Of a stretch of 64,000 bases of DNA, positions 1 through 7,361 are shown in pieces; positions within the stretch are counted from its first letter, which is position 1; each line of letters starts with the position of its first letter. The notes under the pieces were generated by a model. It had not been told where the DNA came from and searched no databases. It was given only the letters and a program-made list of their open reading frames with translations. Source of the DNA: CAZSMC01 sp964607755 (lineage in GTDB: Bacteria > Zhuqueibacterota > Zhuqueibacteria > Residuimicrobiales > Krinioviventaceae); assembly GCA_964607755.1 (NCBI GenBank), contig CAZSMC010000014.1, forward strand, positions 1 to 64,000. Direction: 5' to 3'. Made by a program: the position numbers and the translations under genes.

Positions 1-77
1 ATGTAGAATTGATCGTTATCGTTTTGCAGGATATACACAAAATACATACTGCCCCGTGGTTAAATGAATGTAATGAT

Positions 78-102
78 AAAAGGGTCACTTTGTGACCCTT
101 TT
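78..102. terminator. Hairpin terminator downstream of the tRNA pair
   Basis: An 11-bp perfect inverted repeat (aaaagggtcac / gtgaccctttt) surrounds a 3-nt loop. It lies just past the 3' end of the minus-strand tRNA-Asp and would end that transcript. The stem is nearly symmetric, so it could also act on plus-strand transcripts. Confidence 0.7.
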
Positions 103-106
103 CGTT

Positions 107-183
107 TGGCGGGGCCGACGGGACTCGAACCCGCGACCTCCGGCTTGACAGGCCGGTGTGCTAACCAACTGCACTACGACCCC
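107..183 (-). tRNA. tRNA-Asp (GTC)
   Basis: On the minus strand a full cloverleaf can be drawn. The 7-bp acceptor stem GGGGTCG pairs with CGGCCCC with one G-U. The anticodon stem is CCGGC/GCCGG with loop CTGTCAA, giving anticodon GTC. The T-arm contains GGTTCGAGTCC. Discriminator G is followed by an encoded CCA. It is the second gene of a two-tRNA transcript after tRNA-Val and is followed by a strong hairpin. Confidence 0.95.
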
Positions 184-261
184 TTATGTAAAGTTTGTTA
201 TTATAGATAATTTTTTTTGGAAAAGCAAGAAAATATTATATGCCGCTTTTTCTATATATAT

Positions 262-339
262 TGGTGGGCGATACTGGATTCGAACCAGTGACCCCCTGCT
301 TGTAAGGCAGGTGCTCTGAACCAACTGAGCTAATCGCCC
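262..339 (-). tRNA. tRNA-Val (TAC)
   Basis: On the minus strand the acceptor stem GGGCGAT pairs with ATCGCCC. The anticodon stem is CCTGC/GCAGG with loop CTTACAA, so the anticodon is TAC. The T-loop GGTTCGAATCC is canonical. Discriminator A is followed by an encoded CCA. It lies 78 nt upstream of tRNA-Asp on the same strand, so the two are probably co-transcribed. Confidence 0.95.
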
Positions 340-548
340 GGGTGCTATATAATAATTAATCAATGACTTGGGCTTAGCGGCATAATCTGCATTTTGCGCC
401 ATTCTAACGCTTTCGTGTCCCAATTCTGTCCCAGTTTGTAAGAACAAAATTTTATTATTTACTTCCTCACTTGAAAAAGAGTTTCCTTTTTTCTCCATCT
501 GTACGTCATAAAAAAGTAGGACTATTGTTCATTAGAATAACCAATAAT

Positions 549-1091
549 TTACAACTTTTCGCCAGTAAAGTCAAGCAATTCTCTTTCTATCTCTGAAACT
601 TTGGCTACGATATAAGAGATTCTGCCCAAGACAATCATAATTAAATCATTAATCGTAATATTTACGTTCCGGTGCCATGCCATCAGGACCAATGTCCGGC
701 ACCTTTGCGATTTGAATCCCTTTAACGCCGGGTGCTCCGCTTCCAGCGTAGCCAACCCCCGCTGACGCAAAAAATCTTCATAATCCAGGCGTAATTCCTC
801 GAGACTGGCACGGGCTACATTGGTCAGTTTCAATTCGGTCTTTTTGGATGTTCCCGACGCCTTGCTGCCCTCGGCGTTGTTCTGTACGCCCGACCGCGCC
901 GCCTGTATCATCTGGTCCTTTGTCCGGCTGAACCGGTCAATGTAGCGGTCGCAAAACCGTACTGTCATATCATAGAGGAGCCGCGCGATTTGAAAGCTCT
1001 TCAGATTGCGATAGCCACCATGCTTTGGAATCAGCCCTTCAGGCGATTTATTTCCCATTCCAGCTCCACCTTTTCCGTGATGATCGCTCAT
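549..1091 (-). CDS. Four-helix-bundle 'suffix domain' protein next to an hsdS remnant
   Basis: A 180-residue protein of the four-helix-bundle family related to proteins encoded by 23S rRNA intervening sequences. The GGYRNLKSFQIARLLYDMTV segment (about residues 25-44), the SKASGTSKKTELKLTNVARA segment and the following EELRLDYEDFLR are typical of the variant with an extra C-terminal helix. These proteins often sit beside type I restriction specificity genes; no biochemical role is established. The start ATG overlaps the stop of the upstream HsdS fragment (ATGA), which implies translational coupling, although that fragment is itself degenerate. Confidence 0.75.
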   Translation of the reverse strand: MSDHHGKGGAGMGNKSPEGLIPKHGGYRNLKSFQIARLLYDMTVRFCDRYIDRFSRTKDQMIQAARSGVQNNAEGSKASGTSKKTELKLTNVARASLEELRLDYEDFLRQRGLATLEAEHPALKGFKSQRCRTLVLMAWHRNVNITINDLIMIVLGRISYIVAKVSEIERELLDFTGEKL

Positions 1092-1501
1092 ACGCCAGCC
1101 TCCCTGTCTGCCGTGCCGGCACAGGCATGCTCCACAAACTTTTCCGCATCCGGAACGCGCAACTCGCCGGAAATGAGTTTGGGGAGGAGGATGTCGCGTA
1201 TTTGACTTAGTGTTTCAGATTCAGCAATATTAGAATCGGCTTTTTGCGTAAGTGGCGAGACTATGGACTCAAATTGTTCAAATATTCGATTATCATCAGC
1301 AGGAGGTTTTATAAATTCAAAGGATTTGATCTGAGTGCCACTAATGTGTGGTATTGAAGTGCCGGTTTTTACCGCATCATTAAAAAACAATTCCTGATCA
1401 CTTTTCACCAATCCCTCATCACTTTTCCCTTTTAATCGAACCAAACTGGGATTGAAACAAATTAGTGATACGGGATGAGGGATAAGTGATAAGGAAAACA
1501 A
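1088..1501 (-). pseudogene. hsdS: C-terminal remnant of a type I restriction specificity subunit (HsdS)
   Basis: From about position 1381 down to the stop the translation is a standard HsdS end: TGTSIPHISGTQIKSFEF, then a PPADDNRIFEQFE linker, then SETLSQIRDILLPKLISGEL, the conserved coiled-coil helix. Only about 97 of the usual ~400 residues remain. The first 40 residues of the open frame do not look like HsdS. No hsdM or hsdR is present. It is a relic of a type I restriction-modification locus. Confidence 0.75.
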
Positions 1502-1502
1502 A

Positions 1503-1805
1503 ATGAAAGATTTGTCATCGCTGAGAATTTATTCCTTAGCAGTTTCCATTGGCGAGGATGTGTGGAACCTGGTTTACAAGTGGAACAGTTTCGCAAAATG
1601 GTCACTCGGCAAGCAAATGGTCGATTCAGCAGATGGTATTGCCGCAACCATGATCGAGGGATATTATCGTTATTCCAAAGGAGATCAGGCAAAGTTCTTC
1701 CAATATTCTCTGGCTTTAGCCAAAGAAACAGAGTTGTGGCTGTGGCGGGCTAAACAAAGAAATTTGATCGATGCCGATATTTATGTCAAGATCATTTACC
1801 ATTGA
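1503..1805 (+). CDS. Four-helix-bundle protein (S23/IVP family), probably shortened
   Basis: About 100 residues with the family pattern: LRIYSLAVSIGEDVWNLVYK near the start, then KQMVDSADGIAATMIEGYYR, then GDQAKFFQYSLALAKETELW. Relatives are about 115-120 residues; this one ends early in YVKIIYH, exactly where it runs into the out-of-frame start of the nagB pseudogene. Loss of the last helix turn or a small deletion at the junction is likely. The product is probably cytoplasmic; function is unknown. Confidence 0.6.
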   Translation: MKDLSSLRIYSLAVSIGEDVWNLVYKWNSFAKWSLGKQMVDSADGIAATMIEGYYRYSKGDQAKFFQYSLALAKETELWLWRAKQRNLIDADIYVKIIYH

Positions 1806-2488
1806 CAACCTTGATGTTTATATTTACGATTTAAAAAAAATGGGACAAGCTGTAGCGGCGTTTACCGCAGCAACGATCAAAAATGCGCTGGACAGGAACG
1901 GCTCATCATCTATTATTCTTGCTACAGGAGTGTCGCAATTTGAGTTTTTAGACTCGTTGAAAACCAGTGATCTTGACTGTTCCTGCATCACGGTTTTCCA
2001 TCTGGATGAATACAAAGACATGTCGATTCAACATCCTGCCAGTTTTCGCAAATATCTCAGAGCGAATTCTTGACGAGGTTAAACCAGCACAAACATTTTT
2101 TCTTTAGTGAGATGCAAAAAAAATTGACATCGCCTGTATTGGCATTGGCGAGAACGGTCACATCGCTTTCAACGATCTGCCGGTTGCCAATTGTAATGAT
2201 CCCAAGCTGGTCAAAATCGTGGAACTTGACACGGCCTGTCGGCGCCAGCAATTGGGCGAAGGTTGGTTCCCCACACTTGTTGATGTGCCCACTCACGCAG
2301 TGAGTCTGACCATTCCGGCCATCATGCGGAGCAAAACTATCTCTTGCGTGGTTCCTGATAAAAGAAAAGTACAAGCCGTGCACGATGCGTTGTACGGTCC
2401 TGTTTCTACCGATTGTCCGGCCAGTATTTTACGAACGCATAAAAATGCGGTACTGTGGCTAGATAAAAAGGCAGCAAAACAGATTTAA
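1771..2488 (+). pseudogene. nagB: Frameshifted glucosamine-6-phosphate deaminase (NagB) relic
   Basis: Three frames must be joined to read one protein. Frame one carries SSSIILATGVSQFEFLDSL and ITVFHLDEYKDMSIQHPASF. After a shift near 2055 comes ILDEVKPAQTFFL ending in a stop near 2107. A further frame gives the catalytic-loop signature IDIACIGIGENGHIAFND, then TLVDVPTHAVSLTIP and the C-terminal PASILRTHKNAVLWLDKKAA. These are hallmarks of NagB, which converts glucosamine-6-phosphate to fructose-6-phosphate and ammonia. At least two frameshifts and one stop make it non-functional. Its first codons overlap the preceding four-helix-bundle gene. Confidence 0.8.
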
Positions 2489-2631
2489 ACTCATAAGTGC
2501 TTTGAAATAATTGTCCGTATAGCTAAAACTCTAAAATCGCGTTATTTTGTTCGCCCATTCTGTTCAATTTCAATCTATATTCATATTGATGTTGTAATTT
2601 TTTTAAAAAAATACTTGCTTTTTCACATTTT

Positions 2632-3297
2632 ATGTTTGATATTGTGATTGTGAATACAATCACAAAAAAATATAAAGCAATACCTCATGAAACAATAGGC
2701 CGACTCTTTCCTTATTTTAGAGCCCTGGTTTGTCTTAAAAAAGAAGGCATAGAAACTATCTCAAGTTCCAGGCTTTCCAAAGTGTGTCATATCAATGCTT
2801 CAATTATTCGAAAAGATTTTTCTTACTTTGGCGAATTTGGCACCCGAGGAGTCGGATACAATGTAAATGACTTGATTCACAAAATTCGCACGATATTAAA
2901 TTTGGATCCGGCTAAAAAAGTAGCCTTGATCGGCGTGGGGAATATTGGGAAAGCTTTGCTTTTATATCCAAACTTTGAATCGGAAGGATTTAAAATTGTC
3001 CTGGCCTTTGATAGCCATCCTGACAAAATTGGGCGAAAAATTAATAATGTGACTATTGAAGACATTGCAAACCTGGAAGAAAAAATAATATCTGAAAACA
3101 TTCAATTAGGTATGCTCGCTGTGCCCGAAGAAGCTGCGCCTGCTATTGCTCGCCGTTTGGCTAATGTAGGTGTCAACGCTATATTATCTTTTGCTCCGTG
3201 TCAATTAGCTATGCCAGATGATATCAAAGTGACATGCGTCGATCTAAGTACAGAAATGGCACGGCTCGTTTATTACTCTTCAAGGGAGGTATTTTAG
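2632..3297 (+). CDS. rex: Redox-sensing transcriptional repressor Rex
   Basis: Homodimeric repressor that senses NADH/NAD+. The N-terminal winged helix contains the recognition segment RKDFSYFGEFGTRGVGYNV (about residues 63-82). It is followed by a Rossmann NAD(H) domain with VALIGVGNIGKALL (about 98-110) and a C-terminal FAPCQLAMPDDIKVTCVDLS segment. The length of about 215 is normal. The ATG at 2632 lies upstream of, or inside, the predicted promoter and operator. Homology begins at about KAIPHETIGRLFPYF, so translation may really start at a GTG (2644 or 2650) or other non-ATG codon. It stands directly ahead of the ion-pumping complex genes, which it probably controls. Confidence 0.93.
   Translation: MFDIVIVNTITKKYKAIPHETIGRLFPYFRALVCLKKEGIETISSSRLSKVCHINASIIRKDFSYFGEFGTRGVGYNVNDLIHKIRTILNLDPAKKVALIGVGNIGKALLLYPNFESEGFKIVLAFDSHPDKIGRKINNVTIEDIANLEEKIISENIQLGMLAVPEEAAPAIARRLANVGVNAILSFAPCQLAMPDDIKVTCVDLSTEMARLVYYSSREVF
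2642..2665. promoter_or_regulatory. Rex operator / palindrome at the 5' end of rex
   Basis: The 18 bases 2648-2665 read TTGTGAATACAATCACAA and differ from the Rex consensus TTGTGAANNNNTTCACAA at one position. They sit within a longer perfect palindrome with 10-bp arms (2642-2651 and 2656-2665) around a 4-bp centre, so two overlapping half-site registers exist. A TTGCTT hexamer lies at about 2616 and TATTGT at about 2640, so the operator would cover the promoter or transcription start. This predicts NADH/NAD+-responsive control of rex and probably of the downstream complex. Confidence 0.75.
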
Positions 3298-3328
3298 AGT
3301 ATTCACTTTTAAGAAAGGATAGAAGCTC

Positions 3329-3850
3329 ATGTCAGAGACAGTCCAAAGGCCAACTCATCATCTGCGGAGTTACCTTTATCTTTTCTTCATTCTTTTCATT
3401 ATTTGGCTTGCTCTCACCTTAAGCGTTCAATGGCAAGAACTTGTCGTTGGTGTCCTTCTCAGTTTAATTCTTGCCTCAATTCTTCACAAGACTTATATTG
3501 ATCTAGGACTTCCACCACTCTCTATCAGACGGATTGCATTTTTTTTATTTTACCTTGTTGTCCTTTTAAAAGAAATTATTCTCGCCAATATCGATGTCGC
3601 CTACAGAGTGATTCATCCCAAAATGCCCATCAAGCCGGGTATCGTGATAATCAAAACCGGATTACAGCAAAACATTGCCAAGATGATTCTGGCCAATTCA
3701 ATTACCTTAACGCCTGGAACTTTTACTTTAGATATTCAAGATGATACACTCCTCATCCACTGGATCAATGTCAAATCAACAGATGTGGATGAGACGACAA
3801 AGATCATCGGGGATAGGTTTGAAAAATATTTAAAGGTGATATTTGCATGA
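3329..3850 (+). CDS. mrpE: Mrp-type Na+/H+ antiporter subunit E (MbhA/MbsA-like)
   Basis: A 173-residue membrane protein. Two hydrophobic helices lie in the first ~45 residues (after HHLRSYLYL), followed by a soluble part with the family pattern KPGIVIIKTGLQQNIAKMIL and SITLTPGTFTLDIQDDTLLIHW. Subunit E is small and belongs to the Mrp cation-antiporter module; in Mbh/Mbs complexes the same subunit belongs to the ion-translocating arm. An AAGGAT ribosome-binding site precedes the start. It overlaps mrpF by four bases (ATGA). Confidence 0.92.
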   Translation: MSETVQRPTHHLRSYLYLFFILFIIWLALTLSVQWQELVVGVLLSLILASILHKTYIDLGLPPLSIRRIAFFLFYLVVLLKEIILANIDVAYRVIHPKMPIKPGIVIIKTGLQQNIAKMILANSITLTPGTFTLDIQDDTLLIHWINVKSTDVDETTKIIGDRFEKYLKVIFA

Positions 3851-4107
3851 GTGAAACAGTTATTTTCATTTTTTTAGGAATGATAAGCGCAGGTATTTTT
3901 CTATGTTTTTTGCGCATGTTGATCGGTCCGACTGCGTCGGATCGGGCTGTGGCAGTAGATACCATCACCACAACGGTTGTGGCATTACTTGTACTTCTTG
4001 GTTTTGTGTTTGAAAGATATGTCTATCTGGATGTCGCCCTGGTGTATTCTTTACTGGCCTTTGTCGGATTGGTCGCGATTGCCCGATTCCTGGAAAGGGG
4101 GATTTAA
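3847..4107 (+). CDS. mrpF: Mrp-type antiporter subunit F (MbhB/MbsB-like)
   Basis: An 86-residue protein with three transmembrane helices and the MrpF signature LIGPTASDRAVAVDTITT (about residues 25-42), then helices ending in LVAIARFLERG. It belongs to the antiporter module of the complex. Start and stop are shared with neighbours: ATGA overlap with mrpE, and mrpG begins directly after its stop. Confidence 0.92.
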   Translation: MSETVIFIFLGMISAGIFLCFLRMLIGPTASDRAVAVDTITTTVVALLVLLGFVFERYVYLDVALVYSLLAFVGLVAIARFLERGI

Positions 4108-4440
4108 ATGGATACAGTCGGACTTGTTGTCACTGCAGTTGGTGTTTTGTTTTTATTCCTTGGAAATTTTGGTGTTTTGCGCTTACCCGACGTCTATAAC
4201 CGCATCCAGGCAGGAACAAAATGTACAACCCTGGGCGCTTTTCTTAGCATTGTCGGTGTCGGAATTATGCAACCGGCGTGGTTCTGGAAAACGCTCCTTA
4301 TTGCATTGTTTGTTCTGGCAACGAATCCCATTTCCAGCCATGCGATCGCACGAGCATCGCGCAAATGCGGCGTTGCTCTGTGTGATCGAAGTGTGGTGGA
4401 TAAAACAAAAGATTTTGAGGAATTAAAGGAGAGATCATGA
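4108..4440 (+). CDS. mrpG: Mrp-type antiporter subunit G (MbhC/MbsC-like)
   Basis: A 110-residue membrane protein. It has the MrpG core FGVLRLPDVYNRIQAGTKC and TTLGAFLSIVGVGIM, then a helix ending at TNPISSHAIARAS. The final ~20 polar residues are variable in the family. It overlaps the next gene by four bases (ATGA). Confidence 0.92.
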   Translation: MDTVGLVVTAVGVLFLFLGNFGVLRLPDVYNRIQAGTKCTTLGAFLSIVGVGIMQPAWFWKTLLIALFVLATNPISSHAIARASRKCGVALCDRSVVDKTKDFEELKERS

Positions 4441-4676
4441 TAATCATGGTTTCCATATTGGTCCTGTTGATGATCAGTGCTGCTATCGCAGCGCTTATCT
4501 TTAAAGATTTAATGAGTGCGGTGATTGCTGCCTGCATGGTTAGCCTGATCGCATCGATACTTTTTTATTTACTTCAAGCTCCGGATGTCGCCATGGCAGA
4601 AGCGTCCATCGGAGCAGCATTGGTCACCGCAGTTTTTATTGTCGCTATCAAACGAACTCATAGGTATGAGGAATGA
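4437..4676 (+). CDS. DUF4040 membrane subunit (MbhD/MbsD-like)
   Basis: A 79-residue protein with two or three hydrophobic helices and the motif LLQAPDVAMAEASIGAAL (about residues 45-62). This is characteristic of the small subunit equivalent to the C-terminal part of MrpA. Having it as a separate gene between MrpG and MrpB is the arrangement of archaeal Mbh/Mbs complexes rather than stand-alone Mrp antiporters. ATGA overlaps join it to both neighbours. Confidence 0.88.
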   Translation: MIIMVSILVLLMISAAIAALIFKDLMSAVIAACMVSLIASILFYLLQAPDVAMAEASIGAALVTAVFIVAIKRTHRYEE

Positions 4677-5359
4677 AAAGCATTATCAGCGCTATTTTAT
4701 TGGTTGTTATCGCCATAGGAATCAGTTTGTCCCTTGAAGAAATTCCTTTTGGAGTGCCCAAGACTGATGTCGGCGATTATTATATCGAACAGGGAAGGCA
4801 AGAAACCGGCGCTTCAAATATTGTGACGGCGGTTGTCGTCAATTATCGAGGCTTTGATACGCTGGGTGAAGTGACTGTCCTGTTTGTTGCTGCAATTGGA
4901 TTGGGAGCTGTTTTGGCAACTCTGAAAACAAAAGAAAACAAAGAAATCGAAACCGCGAGCCTGGTGTTGCGCACCGGCTGTCGCTTCTTGTTTCCGCTGA
5001 TACTCCTTTTCGGAGCATACATTTTCATTCACGGACATCTGACTCCCGGCGGTGGATTTCAGGGAGGCGCTATCGTTGCCTCGGCATTTGTTCTCGTTTA
5101 TCTGGCATGCCGCGGAAGACGTGTCAGTAAGAGTGCGAGCAAAGCAGTCGAATCGTTGGGTGCACTGGTTTTTGTCATTATCGGTCTTTTGGGATTAACC
5201 GCTGGCGGACATTATTTCCTGTCAAATTTTCTGCCCAAAGGAGAACTTTACACGCTATTCAGTGCGGGTGTTATTCCGATTATTTATATTGCCATTGGAT
5301 TTAAAGTCGGCTCCGAGCTTGCCGGAGTGATCGATAACCTGGTGGAGGAAAGTGAATGA
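4673..5359 (+). CDS. mrpB: MrpB-type subunit (MbhE+F fused; MbsF-like)
   Basis: A 228-residue membrane protein joining two modules. Residues ~1-80 resemble the MbhE/MrpA C-terminal part (NIVTAVVVNYRGFDTLGEVT and a following helix). Residues ~95-225 are the MnhB domain, with HGHLTPGGGFQGGAIVASAF and GLTAGGHYFL. It is part of the cation-translocating arm. Merging E and F in one chain is as I recall for archaeal mbx/mbs operons. It overlaps mrpC by four bases. Confidence 0.9.
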   Translation: MKSIISAILLVVIAIGISLSLEEIPFGVPKTDVGDYYIEQGRQETGASNIVTAVVVNYRGFDTLGEVTVLFVAAIGLGAVLATLKTKENKEIETASLVLRTGCRFLFPLILLFGAYIFIHGHLTPGGGFQGGAIVASAFVLVYLACRGRRVSKSASKAVESLGALVFVIIGLLGLTAGGHYFLSNFLPKGELYTLFSAGVIPIIYIAIGFKVGSELAGVIDNLVEESE

Positions 5360-5721
5360 ATTTCCTACAAAATTATGCGTATTATATCGGCGCTTTCGGG
5401 CTCATATTCATCGGGCTTTTTATCATGCTGGTGAAACATAATTTAATCAAGGTGATCATCGGACTGAGCATTCTGGAAACAGGTGTCAATTTGTTTTTGA
5501 TCGCTGTCGGTTATATCAGCAAAGGAACCGCACCTATTTTTTCAAAATCCTCAATTAATGCCGGACAAACACAAATGGTTGATCCGGTCCCCCAGGCGCT
5601 GGTACTGACAGCAATCGTCATCGGAGTTGCGGTGTTAGCTCTGGCTCTCTCTTTGGCTATCAGATTGTATCATCATTATGGAGTACTCGATTTACGACAA
5701 ATAAATGAACAAAAATGGTGA
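5356..5721 (+). CDS. mrpC: MrpC/NuoK-like subunit (MbsG-like)
   Basis: A 121-residue protein with three transmembrane helices. It has the NuoK/MrpC features: LIKVIIGLSILETGVNLFLI in helix 2 with the conserved glutamate, and VDPVPQALVLTAIVIGVAVL in helix 3. It forms part of the proton or sodium path between NuoH and the antiporter subunits. The C-terminus is short and charged. After it comes a 146-bp gap, the largest inside the operon. Confidence 0.92.
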   Translation: MNFLQNYAYYIGAFGLIFIGLFIMLVKHNLIKVIIGLSILETGVNLFLIAVGYISKGTAPIFSKSSINAGQTQMVDPVPQALVLTAIVIGVAVLALALSLAIRLYHHYGVLDLRQINEQKW

Positions 5722-5803
5722 TCCATTTAGGAATTTCATCCAGGTGGTCTACATACACGATAGAAAAAAGGATGTTCAAAAATGAATGATTCCGGTTTGC
5801 TTG

Positions 5804-5898
5804 CCCCGTTAGATATTACAAAATTCTAAATAAAATAATAATCTGATAAAGAATAGGATGCTATAAAGTGAATGAAATTAGTATATTATCTAACGGGG
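5804..5898. repeat. Inverted repeat bracketing the mrpD start
   Basis: The 12-base arm CCCCGTTAGATA (5804-5815) is perfectly complementary to TATCTAACGGGG (5887-5898). The left arm is in the mrpC-mrpD gap and the right arm is within codons ~7-11 of mrpD. The 71-nt loop contains the mrpD ribosome-binding site and GTG start. A 15-codon open frame (ATG at 5782) with the left arm in it could be a leader peptide. A role in translational or transcriptional control inside the operon is possible but unproven. Confidence 0.4.
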
Positions 5899-7361
5899 TA
5901 AACCCGGTTCTCTTAATTGTTATCCCTTTAGGGTTCGCTTTTGCTATACCATTGTTTGGTTTTATTTCCAAAAAAATCGTAAAATATATTCCGATAGCTG
6001 CTTTTCTTTTTAATTTAGCACTTTCATTAATGCTTCTTCCTCATATTTTAAAGCAGACGGTTGTGGTTCACATTGGTGGTTTTTCTCCCCCGTTTTGCAT
6101 TAATCTATTTGTTGGTCCGGTTGGGATTCTCTTCTCTGTACTCATATCGCTTGCCGGACTTTTGGTTTCGATTTACTCATTATCTTATATAAAAGAAGGC
6201 GCACAAGAAAAATATCACATTCTTTATGTGCTATTGCTGACCGGGGCTACCGGCGTTGTGCTTACTGGCGATATTTTTAATCTTTTTGTCTTTTTTGAGA
6301 TTCTTTGTATTTCATCGTATGCGTTGGTTGCCTATTTTGGCAACAAAGGCGGCATCGAAGCAGCAGTAAAATATTTAATTCAAGGATCAGTGGGCTCAAG
6401 CCTTCTTCTCATCGGCATTGGATTGCTTTACGGACTTTACGGAACACTGAATATGGCGGATCTTGCACGCCAGACTCAATCAGCACAACCGATTTCTGTG
6501 TTTGTTCCCATGGTGTTGATGATTACCGGATTGGGGATAGAAGCGGCCATCTTTCCGCTCAACGCATGGCTTCCCGATGCCCACTCTTCGGCCCCATCAT
6601 CGATAAGCGCCATCCTCTCGGGCATTGCCATTGAAGTGGGCCTCTATGCGGTGATCCGGGTACTTTTCACCTTATTTGCAGTTTCAAATTTTTTGTTATT
6701 TTTTGTGTTCTTGGGAGTGTTAACACTTCTCATCGGGGAGATGAGCGCCTTTAGTCAAAATAATATTAAAAGAATGCTGGCTTATTCCAGTATTGGCCAG
6801 ATTGGTTTAATTGTGTTTGCCATCTCCATCGCCACATCTTATGCTGTCAGCGGTGGTCTGTTTCAGATGATCAGCCATACTCTTGGCAAAGGTCTTTTAT
6901 TCCTAGCTGTTGGCTATATGATTGTCCGCAGCGGTTCAATGGAAATTTCCTCATTTGAAGGTATGGGAAAGCGTATGCCGCTGACGTCTTTGGCTTTTAC
7001 CATCGGTGCTTTTTCGCTGGTGGGTTTACCTCCATTTATTGGTTTTCCCAGTAAATTTTTAATTATCCGAGCGGCGCTGGCTAAAGAAGAAATTCTATTC
7101 ACGGTGCTCATTGGCATTATCCTGCTGGGAACTATTATCGAGGGCGCCTATTTTTTCAGAGTCGTGCAGGTGATCTATTTCAAAAAAGGAAAACAAGAAA
7201 CGGGAAAAGACGCACCTGTTGCGGCTTTAATTCCTATGTTTGTTTTTGTCATCTTGATCGTTGTGATTGGAATCTATCCTGAATTCGTCACAGAGATGTT
7301 GAATTCTGCTGCCTCGGAGTTCCTTAACCGAATGGATTATATCAGGAGTGTTTTAGGATGA
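5868..7361 (+). CDS. mrpD: MrpD-type antiporter-like subunit (MbsH-like)
   Basis: A 497-residue, ~14-helix protein of the ND2/ND4/ND5/MrpD family that moves H+ or Na+. Visible hallmarks are FNLFVFFEILCISSYALVAY with the conserved helix-5 glutamate (about residue 144), KYLIQGSVGSSLLL with its lysine, EAAIFPLNAWLPDAHSSAPS, and SAILSGIAIEVGLYAVIRVL. Further on come FSQNNIKRMLAYSSIGQIGL and GLPPFIGFPSKFLI. The start is GTG with AGGATG upstream. It overlaps the next antiporter-like gene by four bases, so the complex has two such subunits as in Mbs. Confidence 0.93.
   Translation: MNEISILSNGVNPVLLIVIPLGFAFAIPLFGFISKKIVKYIPIAAFLFNLALSLMLLPHILKQTVVVHIGGFSPPFCINLFVGPVGILFSVLISLAGLLVSIYSLSYIKEGAQEKYHILYVLLLTGATGVVLTGDIFNLFVFFEILCISSYALVAYFGNKGGIEAAVKYLIQGSVGSSLLLIGIGLLYGLYGTLNMADLARQTQSAQPISVFVPMVLMITGLGIEAAIFPLNAWLPDAHSSAPSSISAILSGIAIEVGLYAVIRVLFTLFAVSNFLLFFVFLGVLTLLIGEMSAFSQNNIKRMLAYSSIGQIGLIVFAISIATSYAVSGGLFQMISHTLGKGLLFLAVGYMIVRSGSMEISSFEGMGKRMPLTSLAFTIGAFSLVGLPPFIGFPSKFLIIRAALAKEEILFTVLIGIILLGTIIEGAYFFRVVQVIYFKKGKQETGKDAPVAALIPMFVFVILIVVIGIYPEFVTEMLNSAASEFLNRMDYIRSVLG

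Noticed and set aside
355..498. Possible tyrosine-recombinase C-terminus (LGHESVRMAQ) beside tRNA-Val
   Set aside because: Only a ten-residue resemblance, no catalytic residues, and the frame runs into the tRNA; too weak to annotate.
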